19,173 nt of DNA. Origin: JAYEKL01 sp034660995 (GTDB lineage Bacteria; Patescibacteriota; Minisyncoccia; JAHIHE01; JAGLIN01). Under the pieces are notes generated by a model. That model made no database searches and had not been told where the DNA came from. It saw only the letters and a program-made list of their open reading frames with translations. Shown in pieces: positions 7,277 to 14,412 of this stretch (within the stretch, counting starts at the first letter, position 1; each line of letters opens with the position of its first letter). The position numbers were made by a program, and so were the translations under genes. The stretch is taken from positions 1-19,173 of the forward strand of contig JAYEKL010000035.1 of the NCBI GenBank assembly GCA_034660995.1. Direction: 5' to 3'.

Positions 7277-7409
7277 TTGGTTCAGTGTCTCCGACCTGAA
7301 CGGATATTTCTTAAAACGTAATTTTAAAATTTTATTTTTGTTTACGGATTAGGCGAGAAGAAATATAAGGTTCAAGTCAGCGACATTGAACCAACGGTAA
7401 AGAAATAAA
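7277..7409 (+). repeat. Repeat family C, right copy flanking the HEPN/MNT pair
   Basis: Core 7277-7394, 118 bp. It differs from the left copy by one deleted base and a few substitutions, and carries the same terminal inverted repeats. The downstream AACGGTAAAGAAATAAA matches the left copy's CGGTGGAGAAATAAA, so the repeat unit extends past the palindrome. Confidence 0.85.
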
Positions 7410-7429
7410 ATATTATAATTCAAAATATT

Positions 7430-7654
7430 ATGCTTGAAAAAAATATAAGCAAATTTCTAGATAAAATTGCTAAAACAAAAGATAATTCTTTAATACTTGG
7501 CGGATTTTTGTTATGTCTTTCTTTCTGGATTGCTTCTACTTTTAACAATAGTTATAGTTTCTTTAGTTTGTCAGAAATTTTTAAAATGATAATTTCATCT
7601 ATATTTTTATTATTAAGCGTACTTTTAATTATAAGAGGAAGAAAAAGCGTTTAG
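7430..7654 (+). CDS. Small membrane protein with two predicted helices (74 aa)
   Basis: The frame encodes a basic N-terminal segment (MLEKNISKFLDKIAKTKD), a hydrophobic helix at about residues 20-38 (LILGGFLLCLSFWIAST), a short polar loop rich in Ser/Phe, and a second helix at about 50-68 (FKMIISSIFLLLSVLLII), ending in a basic RGRKSV. The positive-inside pattern would put both ends in the cytoplasm. The family is not recognised. It starts 20 bp after the second family C repeat, whose end supplies the region where a ribosome binding site would lie; none is strong. It might be a holin-like or accessory membrane peptide, but nothing specific shows this. Confidence 0.55.
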   Translation: MLEKNISKFLDKIAKTKDNSLILGGFLLCLSFWIASTFNNSYSFFSLSEIFKMIISSIFLLLSVLLIIRGRKSV

Positions 7655-7724
7655 ATTGTTAGAGGAAATTATTTCTATACTTAATAAATTTATACGAAAA
7701 GTATTGTTTATTGAGATAAACTGG

Positions 7725-7744
7725 ATTCCCGCCTCCGCGGGAAT
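7725..7744. repeat. Repeat family D palindrome, copy 3
   Basis: ATTCCCGC-CTCC-GCGGGAAT is a perfect 8-bp stem with a 4-nt loop, preceded by CTGG and followed by GACAATTTAA. It is the best-preserved of the three D copies. It is not followed by a T-run on the plus strand, so it is not a classic terminator. Confidence 0.75.
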
Positions 7745-7800
7745 GACAATTTAATTTAATCCGTTAATTCATAATTCGTTAATAATTTAATTAATCAAAA

Positions 7801-7868
7801 CTGCTCCGCAAACAATTAGATTACGATATCGCTGAGGACGATATATTAGTCTAAAGCTTGCGGATCAG
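7801..7868 (+). promoter_or_regulatory. Long structured leader hairpin of pnp
   Basis: The 68-nt segment folds almost end to end: CTGCTCCGCAA (7801-7811) with TTGCGGATCAG (7858-7868, one mismatch), TTAGATTA with TAGTCTAA, and ATATCG (7826-7831) with CGATAT (7839-7844) around the loop CTGAGGA. It ends 24 bases before the pnp start. In enteric bacteria a leader hairpin cut by RNase III mediates PNPase autoregulation; a similar role here is inference. Confidence 0.6.
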
Positions 7869-7892
7869 TAATAATAAGAAAGGAATAAAAAA

Positions 7893-9983
7893 ATGGAAGT
7901 GAAAACTTATAAGAAAGATTTTGCGGGAAGAGAGTTGATTATAAAAACAGGTAAAATGGCAAATCAGGCCAATGGATCAGTAACAGTTCAATATGGAGAT
8001 ACGGTAGTTTTAGCTACGGCTGTAATGAGCGACAACGTCCGAGAGGGTATTAACTATTTTCCATTGATGGTAGATTATGAAGAGCGTCTTTACGCGGCAG
8101 GAAAAATTAAAGGAAGCAGATTTATTAAAAGAGAAGGTCGTCCGACAGATGAAGCAATTTTGTCGGGACGAATGGTAGACAGAACAATTAGACCATTATT
8201 TAACGGTAGAATTAGAAATGACATTCAAGTTGTTTTAACAATTTTATCCGTAGACCAAGAAAACGATCCGGATATTTGTTCTTTAATCGGCGCTTCTTTG
8301 GCATTGGCAATTTCTGATATTCCCTGGGAAGGACCGATTGGCGCAGTGCGAGTAGCAAAAGTAGATGGAGAATTGATTGTCAATCCAACATACGAGCAGA
8401 GAGATAAAAGTTTATTTGATGTTATTATCGCTGGAAAAGACAATCAGATAAATATGATTGAAGGCGGAGGAAATGAAGTTGCCGAAGAAGATGTATTAGA
8501 AAAGATTAAATTCTCTCAGAAATGCGTTCAGGAAATAATTAGCTTTCAAGAGGAAATAATTTCAGAAGTCGGCAAAGAAAAGAAAGAGGCAAAAAAAATT
8601 GAAGCTGATCAAGAAACAGAAGAAGCAATGAGAAAATTTTTGGCGGACAGATTAGACAAAATTGTCTTTGCAGATAATAGAGATGAAAAACAAAAAGAAA
8701 GCAAACTACTTAGAAAAGATTTACATAAATTTGTAGAAGAAAAATTCGGCAATGATCAAACTCTAAAATATATTGCTGATTTAGTAACAGACGAAGAAAT
8801 AGATGCTTTGGTCCATAAAGCAATTTTAGAAGAGGGTAAAAGACCAGATAAAAGAAACGTGGAGGAAATTAGAAAGATTAGCGCGCAAGCGGGGGTCTTA
8901 CCAAGAACACACGGCTCGGGATTATTTAACAGAGGAGAAACACAGGCTTTAACCATAGCAACATTAGGCTCTCCTGGTGATGAGCAAACTTTAGACAGTA
9001 TGGAAGAAGACGGCACAAAAAGATTTATGCATCATTATACTTTCCCGTCATTCTGCGTCGGAGAAACTGGCCCGATGCGCGGACCAGGACGAAGAGACAT
9101 TGGACACGGCGCTTTGGCAGAAAAAGCGTTGAAACCATTAATTCCACACGACAAAAAAAAATTTCCTTATACAATTCGCTTAGTTTCTGAAATTTTATCT
9201 TCCAACGGATCATCTTCAATGGCAAGCGTTTGTGGCAGTTCATTGGCGTTAATGGATGCTGGTGTTTTTATCCCAAGACCAGTAGCAGGAATCGCAATGG
9301 GATTAATTTCTAATGATAGTGGCAATCACAAAATATTAACAGACATTCAAGGCTACGAAGATCACTATGGTGACATGGACTTTAAGGTCGCAGGTACAGA
9401 AAAAGGAATTACCGCAATGCAAATGGATGTAAAAGTCGCTGGAATAACTTTGGAAATAGTTTCAGAGGTTTTGTCCAAGGCAAAAGAAGCAAGAATGAAA
9501 ATTATTGAAACGATGAATGAAGCAATTCCAAAATCACATACTGAACTTTCTAAATACGCGCCACGAATTACAACAATAAAAATAAATCCTGAAAAAATAA
9601 AGGATGTGATTGGTCCAGGCGGAAAAATAATCAACGAAATTATTGCAGAAACTGGCGTAGCAATAGATATAGAAGACGACGGACTAGTAATGATAACCTC
9701 TAAAGACGCCAAGGAAGCGAAAAGGGCAGAAGACTGGATCAAAGACCTGACAAGAGAAGTTGTCGCCGGAGAAATTTTTCAAGGAAAAGTGGTAAAAATT
9801 ATGGATTTCGGCGCTTTTGTAGAAATTCTTCCAGGAAAAGATGGACTAGTTCATATTTCAGAATTAGCATCAAATAGAGTAGAGAAGGTTGAAGATGTTG
9901 TTAAACTCGGTGACGTAATTGCCGTCAAAGTAAAAGAAATAGATGTTCAGGGAAGAATTAATTTAACGCATAAGGGAGTTTAG
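7893..9983 (+). CDS. pnp: Polyribonucleotide nucleotidyltransferase (PNPase)
   Basis: PNPase degrades RNA 3'-to-5' by phosphorolysis and can also add tails, acting as a ring-shaped trimer. The 696-residue protein has the full architecture: first RNase PH domain (about 10-140), helical linker (about 240-310), second RNase PH domain (about 320-535) with FNRGETQAL, GPGRRDIGHG, SSNGSSSMAS (437-446) and catalytic-site acids in DHYGDMDF (490-497), a KH domain with the GPGG loop at 574-577, and a C-terminal S1 domain (about 626-695, GKVVKIMDFGAFVEI). Nothing essential seems missing. The start has a good Shine-Dalgarno (AAAGGA, 8 bases before ATG 7893). A long hairpin (7801-7868) precedes it and may serve autoregulation. 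rpsO lies upstream in the same direction, but with 2.5 kb of NYN, HEPN/MNT and repeat sequence in between, so co-transcription is uncertain. Confidence 0.97.
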   Translation: MEVKTYKKDFAGRELIIKTGKMANQANGSVTVQYGDTVVLATAVMSDNVREGINYFPLMVDYEERLYAAGKIKGSRFIKREGRPTDEAILSGRMVDRTIRPLFNGRIRNDIQVVLTILSVDQENDPDICSLIGASLALAISDIPWEGPIGAVRVAKVDGELIVNPTYEQRDKSLFDVIIAGKDNQINMIEGGGNEVAEEDVLEKIKFSQKCVQEIISFQEEIISEVGKEKKEAKKIEADQETEEAMRKFLADRLDKIVFADNRDEKQKESKLLRKDLHKFVEEKFGNDQTLKYIADLVTDEEIDALVHKAILEEGKRPDKRNVEEIRKISAQAGVLPRTHGSGLFNRGETQALTIATLGSPGDEQTLDSMEEDGTKRFMHHYTFPSFCVGETGPMRGPGRRDIGHGALAEKALKPLIPHDKKKFPYTIRLVSEILSSNGSSSMASVCGSSLALMDAGVFIPRPVAGIAMGLISNDSGNHKILTDIQGYEDHYGDMDFKVAGTEKGITAMQMDVKVAGITLEIVSEVLSKAKEARMKIIETMNEAIPKSHTELSKYAPRITTIKINPEKIKDVIGPGGKIINEIIAETGVAIDIEDDGLVMITSKDAKEAKRAEDWIKDLTREVVAGEIFQGKVVKIMDFGAFVEILPGKDGLVHISELASNRVEKVEDVVKLGDVIAVKVKEIDVQGRINLTHKGV

Positions 9984-10044
9984 AAACTCGTTTTAAATCA
10001 TTTAAGATATAAAGAACGCTTTTCTGTGTTATAAATTAGGTTTT

Positions 10045-10135
10045 CAACATAAACGTAAAGCGCGAGCATCGTAAGAACGAGGCAGTTCCTCGTCTCTACA
10101 AGATATAGATATTGAAATTCATACGCTTTAAATTA
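10045..10135. repeat. Interspersed repeat family A, copy 2 (91 bp)
   Basis: It matches 1550-1640 at the same length. The shared core is CGCGAGCATCGTA.GAACG, then AGGCAGT.CCTCG and TCTCTACAAGATATA. The central stem is weaker here because one arm has TTCCTCGT instead of TGCCTCGT. It lies 62 bp after the pnp stop; no T-run follows. Confidence 0.8.
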
Positions 10136-10245
10136 TAAAACTTATTAAATTCAGATTCTAATATGTAGAATTAAAATTGTAGTTATGAGCCAAAATCAAA
10201 ATTCAAAATGCAAAATGCAAAATTTTTAATATTTATATAACGCTT

Positions 10246-12339
10246 ATGAAAAATGGCACAAAAATAAGAACAATGCAGGATGACCTCGAAGATATAAAAA
10301 ATAATTCAACTAATCAGAACGAACAGCAAAAACCAGAGCTAAAAGCTAGCACAAAAAAAACACCTAAACCAACTATTCAATCAAATCCAATCGAACCTCC
10401 TAAGTCCGATGTTTTGCAGACAGAAAAAGATAACAGCAAACAATTTAAAACAGAAAAAAAAGCATCTTCAGACAGTTCTAAAAATATCTCTTCTAGTAGA
10501 CCAGATGTTCAAAACGACAAATTAAAAGAGCTTATAAGAAAAATATCAAACCAGACAGACAAAGACTCTACTAGCGAAAATAAAACAGAGGAAAAAATAT
10601 CAGCTCCGTCACAAATAAATGATAATATTGCAACAAAAAAAGCGGAAGGAGTAGCAGAAATAATTAATAAACTTACTAATAAAAATAAACCAAATACGAA
10701 AGAAGATGTTGGGTTAAAAAAAGAAATTGAGATAAAAGAAAAAAATAAACCAAAAGAAATTTTGAATGACCTAGTAACGAAGGAAAAGCCTAATGATAAA
10801 AATACAGATGATATAAATAAATTAAAAAAATTAGTAAACAAAATCTCAGAAGAAAAACCAGAAAACAATGTTGAAGATTTTGAGAGCGTAAAAGAGAAAA
10901 CAGAAAATACAACTATTAAAAACACAATTCCTTTGGTTCAAAAATCTGAATCTGAACAAAATATTGAAGAAAAACCAGAAAACAATGTTGAAGATTTTGA
11001 GAGCGTAAAAGAGAAAACAGAAAATACAACTATTAAAAAAACATTACCAATAGTTCAAGAGCTTGAACCAAATATTAAAAAAACTCAAGTTATAAAAGAA
11101 TCGGCCGAGAAAGAAGAAGCTAAAAAAGAAAAGACAGCTACACCTGCTATACCTGCAAAGAAATCTTTTTGGAAAAATATTTCAAAAAAATTAAAAAAGC
11201 CAAGCAATTCAGAAAAAATTAACGACCTTAGCAATAAAAAGAAAATTTCCAACATTAAAACAAACGACAAGGTAAAAGAATTTGCAAGTCAATCAGGAGT
11301 ATTACAAGACAATAAAAAAGATAAAGAACAATCTGAAAAAGAAAACTTATCAAAAAAAGCTTACTACAAAAAAAGCTATATGTCTCCCAACGAAAGACTA
11401 ATACACGGAAAACAAAAGTATTACAGCTCTGTCTCAAAAAGAATAAAATTAAGAGAAAAAAAGGATGAAATAGAAAATTTGAAAGATACCGCAAAAATGA
11501 AAAAACAGAAAAAGATTGCTACAAAAGAAGAAAAATACAAAAAATTAAAAAAAGGTATAATACAAAAATATAATATAAAATTATTTTCATTGCCTTGGAA
11601 AAAAATTATTCCTGTTGCAATTATTATTCTTACACTTACAGGATTTGTTTCATGGTATATTATCTCAAAAATCAAACAACCTGAACCACCTGAACCACCT
11701 ATAGCAATTATTGGTAATGAAATTGAAAAATTTTTAAATATTGAAAACACAATAACAATAGCGGAAAAAGACTTGAGAGGATTTAATAATCTAGAAGCAG
11801 ACGCTATGACAATTTTTAATTCTGATAGAAGTATTGCAACTATAAAATTATTTATTGTTCATGATGATGAAGATAAAGCTGATAAAAAAATGCTACCACT
11901 GCAAAAAGCGCTAGACGCTATTGGCATAACAGATATTAAAGAAGGGATAAATAATCTTCCAGATGGTTTTTTGCAAGAAACCACAGGCAATTATAATCTA
12001 TTTTTATTTAAAACAAAAAAAGGTACACTTAGATATGGACTTGCTATAGAAATAGATAATGAACAAACTATGTTTGAACTTATGGGAGAATGGGAAGAAG
12101 AGGGGAGTAAAAGTAAAAAAATGACTACAGTTTTAAAACCTTTATTTGGAAATGATAGAAATTTTGGGGAAGTATTTAGTCCATTATCAACAGCATTTTA
12201 TCAAGATGTTAGAATAAGATATGTTAACTTAACAAGCGAAGAAACTGCCTTAGATTATTTTATCTATAAGAATATACTTGTTTTTGCAACTTCAAAAGAC
12301 AGCACATTTCTAATGATTGATCTCATGGATCCAAAATAA
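10246..12339 (+). CDS. Single-pass membrane protein with a long disordered, repeat-bearing cytoplasmic region
   Basis: 697 residues of unknown function. Residues 1-445 are dominated by Lys, Glu, Asn, Ser and Thr and are probably disordered. They contain degenerate repeats such as KLKELIRKI, EIINKLTNKNKPN, EILNDLVTKEKPN and KLKKLVNKISEEKPEN, and one exact tandem duplication (EEKPENNVEDFESVKEKTEN, from residues 202 and 241). Residues 453-475 form one transmembrane helix (KIIPVAIIILTLTGFVSW). A proline-rich spacer (PEPPEPP) leads to a folded ~205-residue domain (490-697) with alternating beta strands, ending FYQDVRIRYVNLTSEET and a hydrophobic strand before MIDLMDPK. The architecture suits an inner-membrane assembly or scaffold protein, possibly for pili or secretion, but I recognise no named family. 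The ATG at 10246 has no clear Shine-Dalgarno; a second Met at residue 10 is possible. Confidence 0.8.
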   Translation: MKNGTKIRTMQDDLEDIKNNSTNQNEQQKPELKASTKKTPKPTIQSNPIEPPKSDVLQTEKDNSKQFKTEKKASSDSSKNISSSRPDVQNDKLKELIRKISNQTDKDSTSENKTEEKISAPSQINDNIATKKAEGVAEIINKLTNKNKPNTKEDVGLKKEIEIKEKNKPKEILNDLVTKEKPNDKNTDDINKLKKLVNKISEEKPENNVEDFESVKEKTENTTIKNTIPLVQKSESEQNIEEKPENNVEDFESVKEKTENTTIKKTLPIVQELEPNIKKTQVIKESAEKEEAKKEKTATPAIPAKKSFWKNISKKLKKPSNSEKINDLSNKKKISNIKTNDKVKEFASQSGVLQDNKKDKEQSEKENLSKKAYYKKSYMSPNERLIHGKQKYYSSVSKRIKLREKKDEIENLKDTAKMKKQKKIATKEEKYKKLKKGIIQKYNIKLFSLPWKKIIPVAIIILTLTGFVSWYIISKIKQPEPPEPPIAIIGNEIEKFLNIENTITIAEKDLRGFNNLEADAMTIFNSDRSIATIKLFIVHDDEDKADKKMLPLQKALDAIGITDIKEGINNLPDGFLQETTGNYNLFLFKTKKGTLRYGLAIEIDNEQTMFELMGEWEEEGSKSKKMTTVLKPLFGNDRNFGEVFSPLSTAFYQDVRIRYVNLTSEETALDYFIYKNILVFATSKDSTFLMIDLMDPK
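10849..11039 (+). repeat. In-frame tandem duplication (117-bp unit) inside the 697-aa protein gene
   Basis: About 74 bases from 10849 recur unchanged from 10966 at an offset of 117 (39 codons). Similarity continues more weakly through the spacer (ACAATTCCTTTGGTTCAA versus ACATTACCAATAGTTCAA). The near-perfect DNA identity suggests a recent duplication. Confidence 0.85.
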
Positions 12340-12599
12340 AGATACGCATTATCTTAATACTCTTTAAGATATTGTGTGTATTAGAAGCTACCGATTACCC
12401 CCCCTTTTTTTTGAGATGGGCAAGGAGGGTATAACAAGCTTTTTAACACACCCCCAACCCCTCTCTAGAGGGGAATTATAAGAAAATCAGCAGACCCTAA
12501 CACACTATGACTCTATACTAAAAATCAGTTAGCTTTAGATAAGAAGTAGAAATTTAAAAACGAAAAAGCATAAACTTTTTAAAAATAAATTTAGTAAAT
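12340..12599. other. Intergenic region with homopolymer and palindromes
   Basis: It holds a 7-bp stem ATCTTAA/TTAAGAT (about 12352-12371), a C7T8 homopolymer junction (12398-12412), GGGCAAGGAGGGTA, and the palindrome CCCCTC-TCTA-GAGGGG (12458-12473) inside ACACCCCCAACCCC. The last resembles a common intergenic palindrome type. No gene is seen before 12600. Confidence 0.55.
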
Positions 12600-12758
12600 A
12601 TGAAAAAAAGTAGAATTTTTCCGATAATAAGTTTTTTGCTTCTTCTCGTGGCTATAGCGATATCAGCATATTTTAAAGGAATAGAAAAAGAGATAGAAGC
12701 AGAACAACACAATATACAAAACGAAAACTCAATTACAGATACAAACCAAGAAAATTAG
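12600..12758 (+). CDS. Small membrane-anchored hypothetical protein (52 aa)
   Basis: ATG 12600 to TAG 12758 encodes a basic start (MKKSRIFP), one hydrophobic helix at about residues 7-24 (FPIISFLLLLVAIAISAYF), and an acidic, polar tail (KEIEAEQHNIQNENS...). This is the shape of a signal-anchor or a very small exported protein. No family is recognised and no Shine-Dalgarno precedes it (AAATTTAGTAAAT). The codon composition is like that of its neighbours. Support is the open frame plus a textbook membrane-anchor layout. Confidence 0.5.
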   Translation: MKKSRIFPIISFLLLLVAIAISAYFKGIEKEIEAEQHNIQNENSITDTNQEN

Positions 12759-12801
12759 TTTAATATTGGCTAGATAGATAAAATAGACAAGGGATATGTC
12801 C

Positions 12802-12963
12802 ATGAGACCAACAACCAAAAAAACAGACGAGATTAATTCTCTTATTAGAATATTAATAGAAGGAGAAAGAATGAGAGATCAACGATCTCTTTTTAAAAAA
12901 ATACGAGATGACATTGTTCATGACTTAAAAGTATTTTTAGAAAGATGTTCTAAAATAAATTAA
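12802..12963 (+). CDS. Small charged hypothetical protein (53 aa)
   Basis: The frame from ATG 12802 to TAA 12963 encodes MRPTTKKTDEINSLIRIL... through ...HDLKVFLERCSKIN. An in-frame ATG six bases upstream is less likely because AAGGG sits 8 bases before 12802 but only 2 before 12796. The product is predicted to be largely helical and amphipathic, with no membrane segment. A strong hairpin terminator starts at its stop codon, supporting a real transcript end here. No family is recognised; a small regulator or DNA-binding peptide is one possibility but is not shown by the sequence. Confidence 0.5.
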   Translation: MRPTTKKTDEINSLIRILIEGERMRDQRSLFKKIRDDIVHDLKVFLERCSKIN

Positions 12964-12990
12964 AGGGTAAACTACCCCTTTTCTTTTTTT
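12963..12990 (+). terminator. Rho-independent terminator
   Basis: The stem GGGTA-AAC-TACCC (12965-12977), extended by AA/TT around a bulged C, is followed by TTTTCTTTTTTT. It lies directly after the 53-residue gene and before tRNA-Ser. Confidence 0.75.
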
Positions 12991-13029
12991 GCAGTCGCGG
13001 GTTATATGTTATTGGTTATATGTTAATCA

Positions 13030-13116
13030 GGCGGGATGCCGGAGCGGTTGAACGGGGCAGTTTCGAAAACTGCTATACTTTAAAAGGTATCGGGGGTTCG
13101 AATCCCTCTCCCGCCG
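13030..13116 (+). tRNA. tRNA-Ser (anticodon CGA)
   Basis: Acceptor arms GGCGGGA and TCCCGCC pair fully, with discriminator G13116. The anticodon stem GCAGT/ACTGC encloses TTCGAAA (anticodon CGA). A long class II variable arm (TATACTTTAAAAGGTATC) and the T-arm GGGGG-TTCGAAT-CCCTC follow. CCA is not encoded. Confidence 0.95.
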
Positions 13117-13130
13117 CAAAATGGTATGGT

Positions 13131-13296
13131 TTATAGATTTCTCACCACTATCGGAATTCGAGATGACAGAAACATTTGTCAAAGGAATGCGTAAATGTCA
13201 TATAAAGGAAACAGAGATATTCTGAATGGTATATGTCATCTCGACTGAAGCACTGAATAAATTCAGTATAAACTTCGCGAAATGGAGAGATCTGTA
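13131..13296. repeat. Palindromic element with TCGAGATGACA inverted arms
   Basis: The left arm (13131-13169: TATAGATTTCTC ... TCGAGATGACA) and right arm (13234-13296: TGTCATCTCGA ... GAGAGATCTGTA) are inverted. The inner 11 bases match perfectly and the outer AGATnTCTC matches closely. The right arm holds its own palindrome ACTGAAT-AA-ATTCAGT. It resembles widespread intergenic TGTCATCTCGA...GGAGAGATCT repeats of bacterial genomes. It lies just after tRNA-Ser. Confidence 0.65.
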
Positions 13297-13471
13297 GACT
13301 AATTAAATCTCACCGAAACCTTTCTTTTTTCTGGCATAGTATGATTTTGGTTTCTGCGAAATCGGTTATTGTTTTTTTGGTGTTTGGTTATTTTTTGGTT
13401 ATTGTTTCTTGTACCATTGTATTTTTTATATACTTCTTTATTTTTTGCATTTTTTGATATTCCATTAGGTA
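13297..13471. other. G/T-rich intergenic tract upstream of a strong promoter
   Basis: The plus strand from about 13364 to 13430 is nearly devoid of C and repeats GGTTATT three times with T-runs between. No gene is seen. The tract ends at the promoter starting at 13472. Confidence 0.5.
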
Positions 13472-13500
13472 TTGACAAACCCCTATAATTGTGCTAGACT
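13472..13500 (+). promoter_or_regulatory. Strong sigma70-type promoter for the 195-aa protein
   Basis: A perfect TTGACA (13472-13477) stands 17 bp from TAGACT (13495-13500), with extended -10 TGTGC. Transcription should start near 13507, leaving a leader of about 280 nt. Confidence 0.7.
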
Positions 13501-13788
13501 GCTTTGTTATAGTAGTATATAATAAAAATAGGAAAAAAGAGGAGGGAATAGGTTAATACCTATTTAGATTGTTCTTTTTAAAAATCAGTTTTTTCAAGGT
13601 GGTTTTTCTTGTTGGATATATCGCAGTCAAAAGTTCATAAAGTATAAAGTTCATAAAGTAAACAAATAAATTACTTTTAACTTTACAAACTTTCTAACTT
13701 TTAACTAAAACGCATAGCCAATAAAAAAACCTACCTTGAAATATTTAAGGAGGTGAAACCAAGAAGAAACAACACGGAGCTGATATAA
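13501..13788 (+). promoter_or_regulatory. ~280-nt structured 5' leader with sequestered Shine-Dalgarno
   Basis: The leader contains a hairpin AATAGGT-TAAT-ACCTATT (13547-13564), a direct repeat of AAAGTTCATAAAGTA (about 13630-13660), and a perfect anti-16S match AAGGAGGTGA (13747-13756). The last pairs with ACCT-A-CCTT (13729-13737; one bulged A, 9-nt loop). A second, weaker GGAG (13776-13779) sits 9 bases before the ATG. It may control translation by folding; no known riboswitch class is recognised. Confidence 0.5.
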
Positions 13789-14376
13789 ATGGCAAAAACA
13801 ACATCGGGAGTAGAAACAGGAATACAGAGCAGTGGAATAGATTTTTCGCTGTTATTGAAAGGAATTGCTGTTGTTATTGTAATAGCAGTAGTTGGAATGA
13901 TTCTAGTTAGTTCCCCTTCTGGAAATGATGCTGGAAAAGATCAGGAAAGAGTACCAGATCCTGGATCAAGTGGAGTTCCCGTGGCTGGAGGAGCTGCTGG
14001 AGGAGGAATAGTAACCTTAAAAGAAACTTCTAGAGAAATCGGATACTCTGGCATATATTATCCGATTGACAATGTTCCAAATATTATAATACCTAGAGGA
14101 GGAACAGAGGATGGACTCAGAGTCATAAATCTAAGATACGAAAATGGGAAAATAAAGTTTTGTGTCAAGGATTCAATGGAAAAACACACAGACTATCATT
14201 CTCGTCTCTATGTCAATGTAGGGCTAGACACTAGTACTGTGCAGGAATTTCTAATAGTGGACATGCCAAAAGGCAAAATAATGTGTTATGAAACACATTA
14301 CGACATATCAGAGAGTTTGGGTAAACACGCAAAAAGTATATATGCAAAAATGAGAGTGGAAACTACAAAAAGATGA
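13789..14376 (+). CDS. Membrane-anchored protein with an extracytoplasmic domain (195 aa)
   Basis: Function unknown. The N-terminus (MAKTTSGVETGIQSSG) is short and polar. One hydrophobic helix spans about residues 20-41 (SLLLKGIAVVIVIAVVGMIL). A flexible Gly/Pro/Ser linker follows (about 42-73, ending AGGAAGGG), then a ~120-residue C-terminal domain of predicted beta strands (LRVINLRYENGKIKFCV...) with two cysteines, C125 and C166, that could pair outside the cell. With no cleavable signal, it is probably displayed outside with its N-terminus in. The strong promoter, long leader and terminator overlapping the stop codon (TGA 14374-14376) imply a well-expressed single-gene transcript. It converges on the VirB2-like gene, so it could be part of the same surface apparatus, but that is inference from position. 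Confidence 0.8.
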   Translation: MAKTTSGVETGIQSSGIDFSLLLKGIAVVIVIAVVGMILVSSPSGNDAGKDQERVPDPGSSGVPVAGGAAGGGIVTLKETSREIGYSGIYYPIDNVPNIIIPRGGTEDGLRVINLRYENGKIKFCVKDSMEKHTDYHSRLYVNVGLDTSTVQEFLIVDMPKGKIMCYETHYDISESLGKHAKSIYAKMRVETTKR

Positions 14377-14402
14377 TGATGATTCAATATCATCTTTTTT
14401 TA
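14367..14402 (+). terminator. Rho-independent terminator overlapping the stop codon
   Basis: AGATGAT (14371-14377) pairs with ATCATCT (14389-14395); a second GATGAT gives an alternative tighter stem with a 5-nt loop. A T-run follows and an A-run precedes, so it could also work for the convergent minus-strand gene. Confidence 0.8.
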
Positions 14403-14412
14403 TTAAGCTAAA

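Noticed and set aside
8756..9742. Minus-strand frames inside pnp
   Set aside because: PNPase is complete on the plus strand with all domains; these frames have no family features.
10509..11750. Several minus-strand open frames of 61-138 codons
   Set aside because: They are hydrophobic mirror images of the Lys/Glu-rich plus-strand gene; A-rich coding sequence gives Phe/Ser/Leu-rich antisense frames by composition alone.
13567..13640. Possible leader peptide starting at TTG with hydrophobic codons (FFLKISFFKVVFLVG)
   Set aside because: The start is TTG without a properly spaced ribosome binding site, and the T-rich composition alone yields such a frame.
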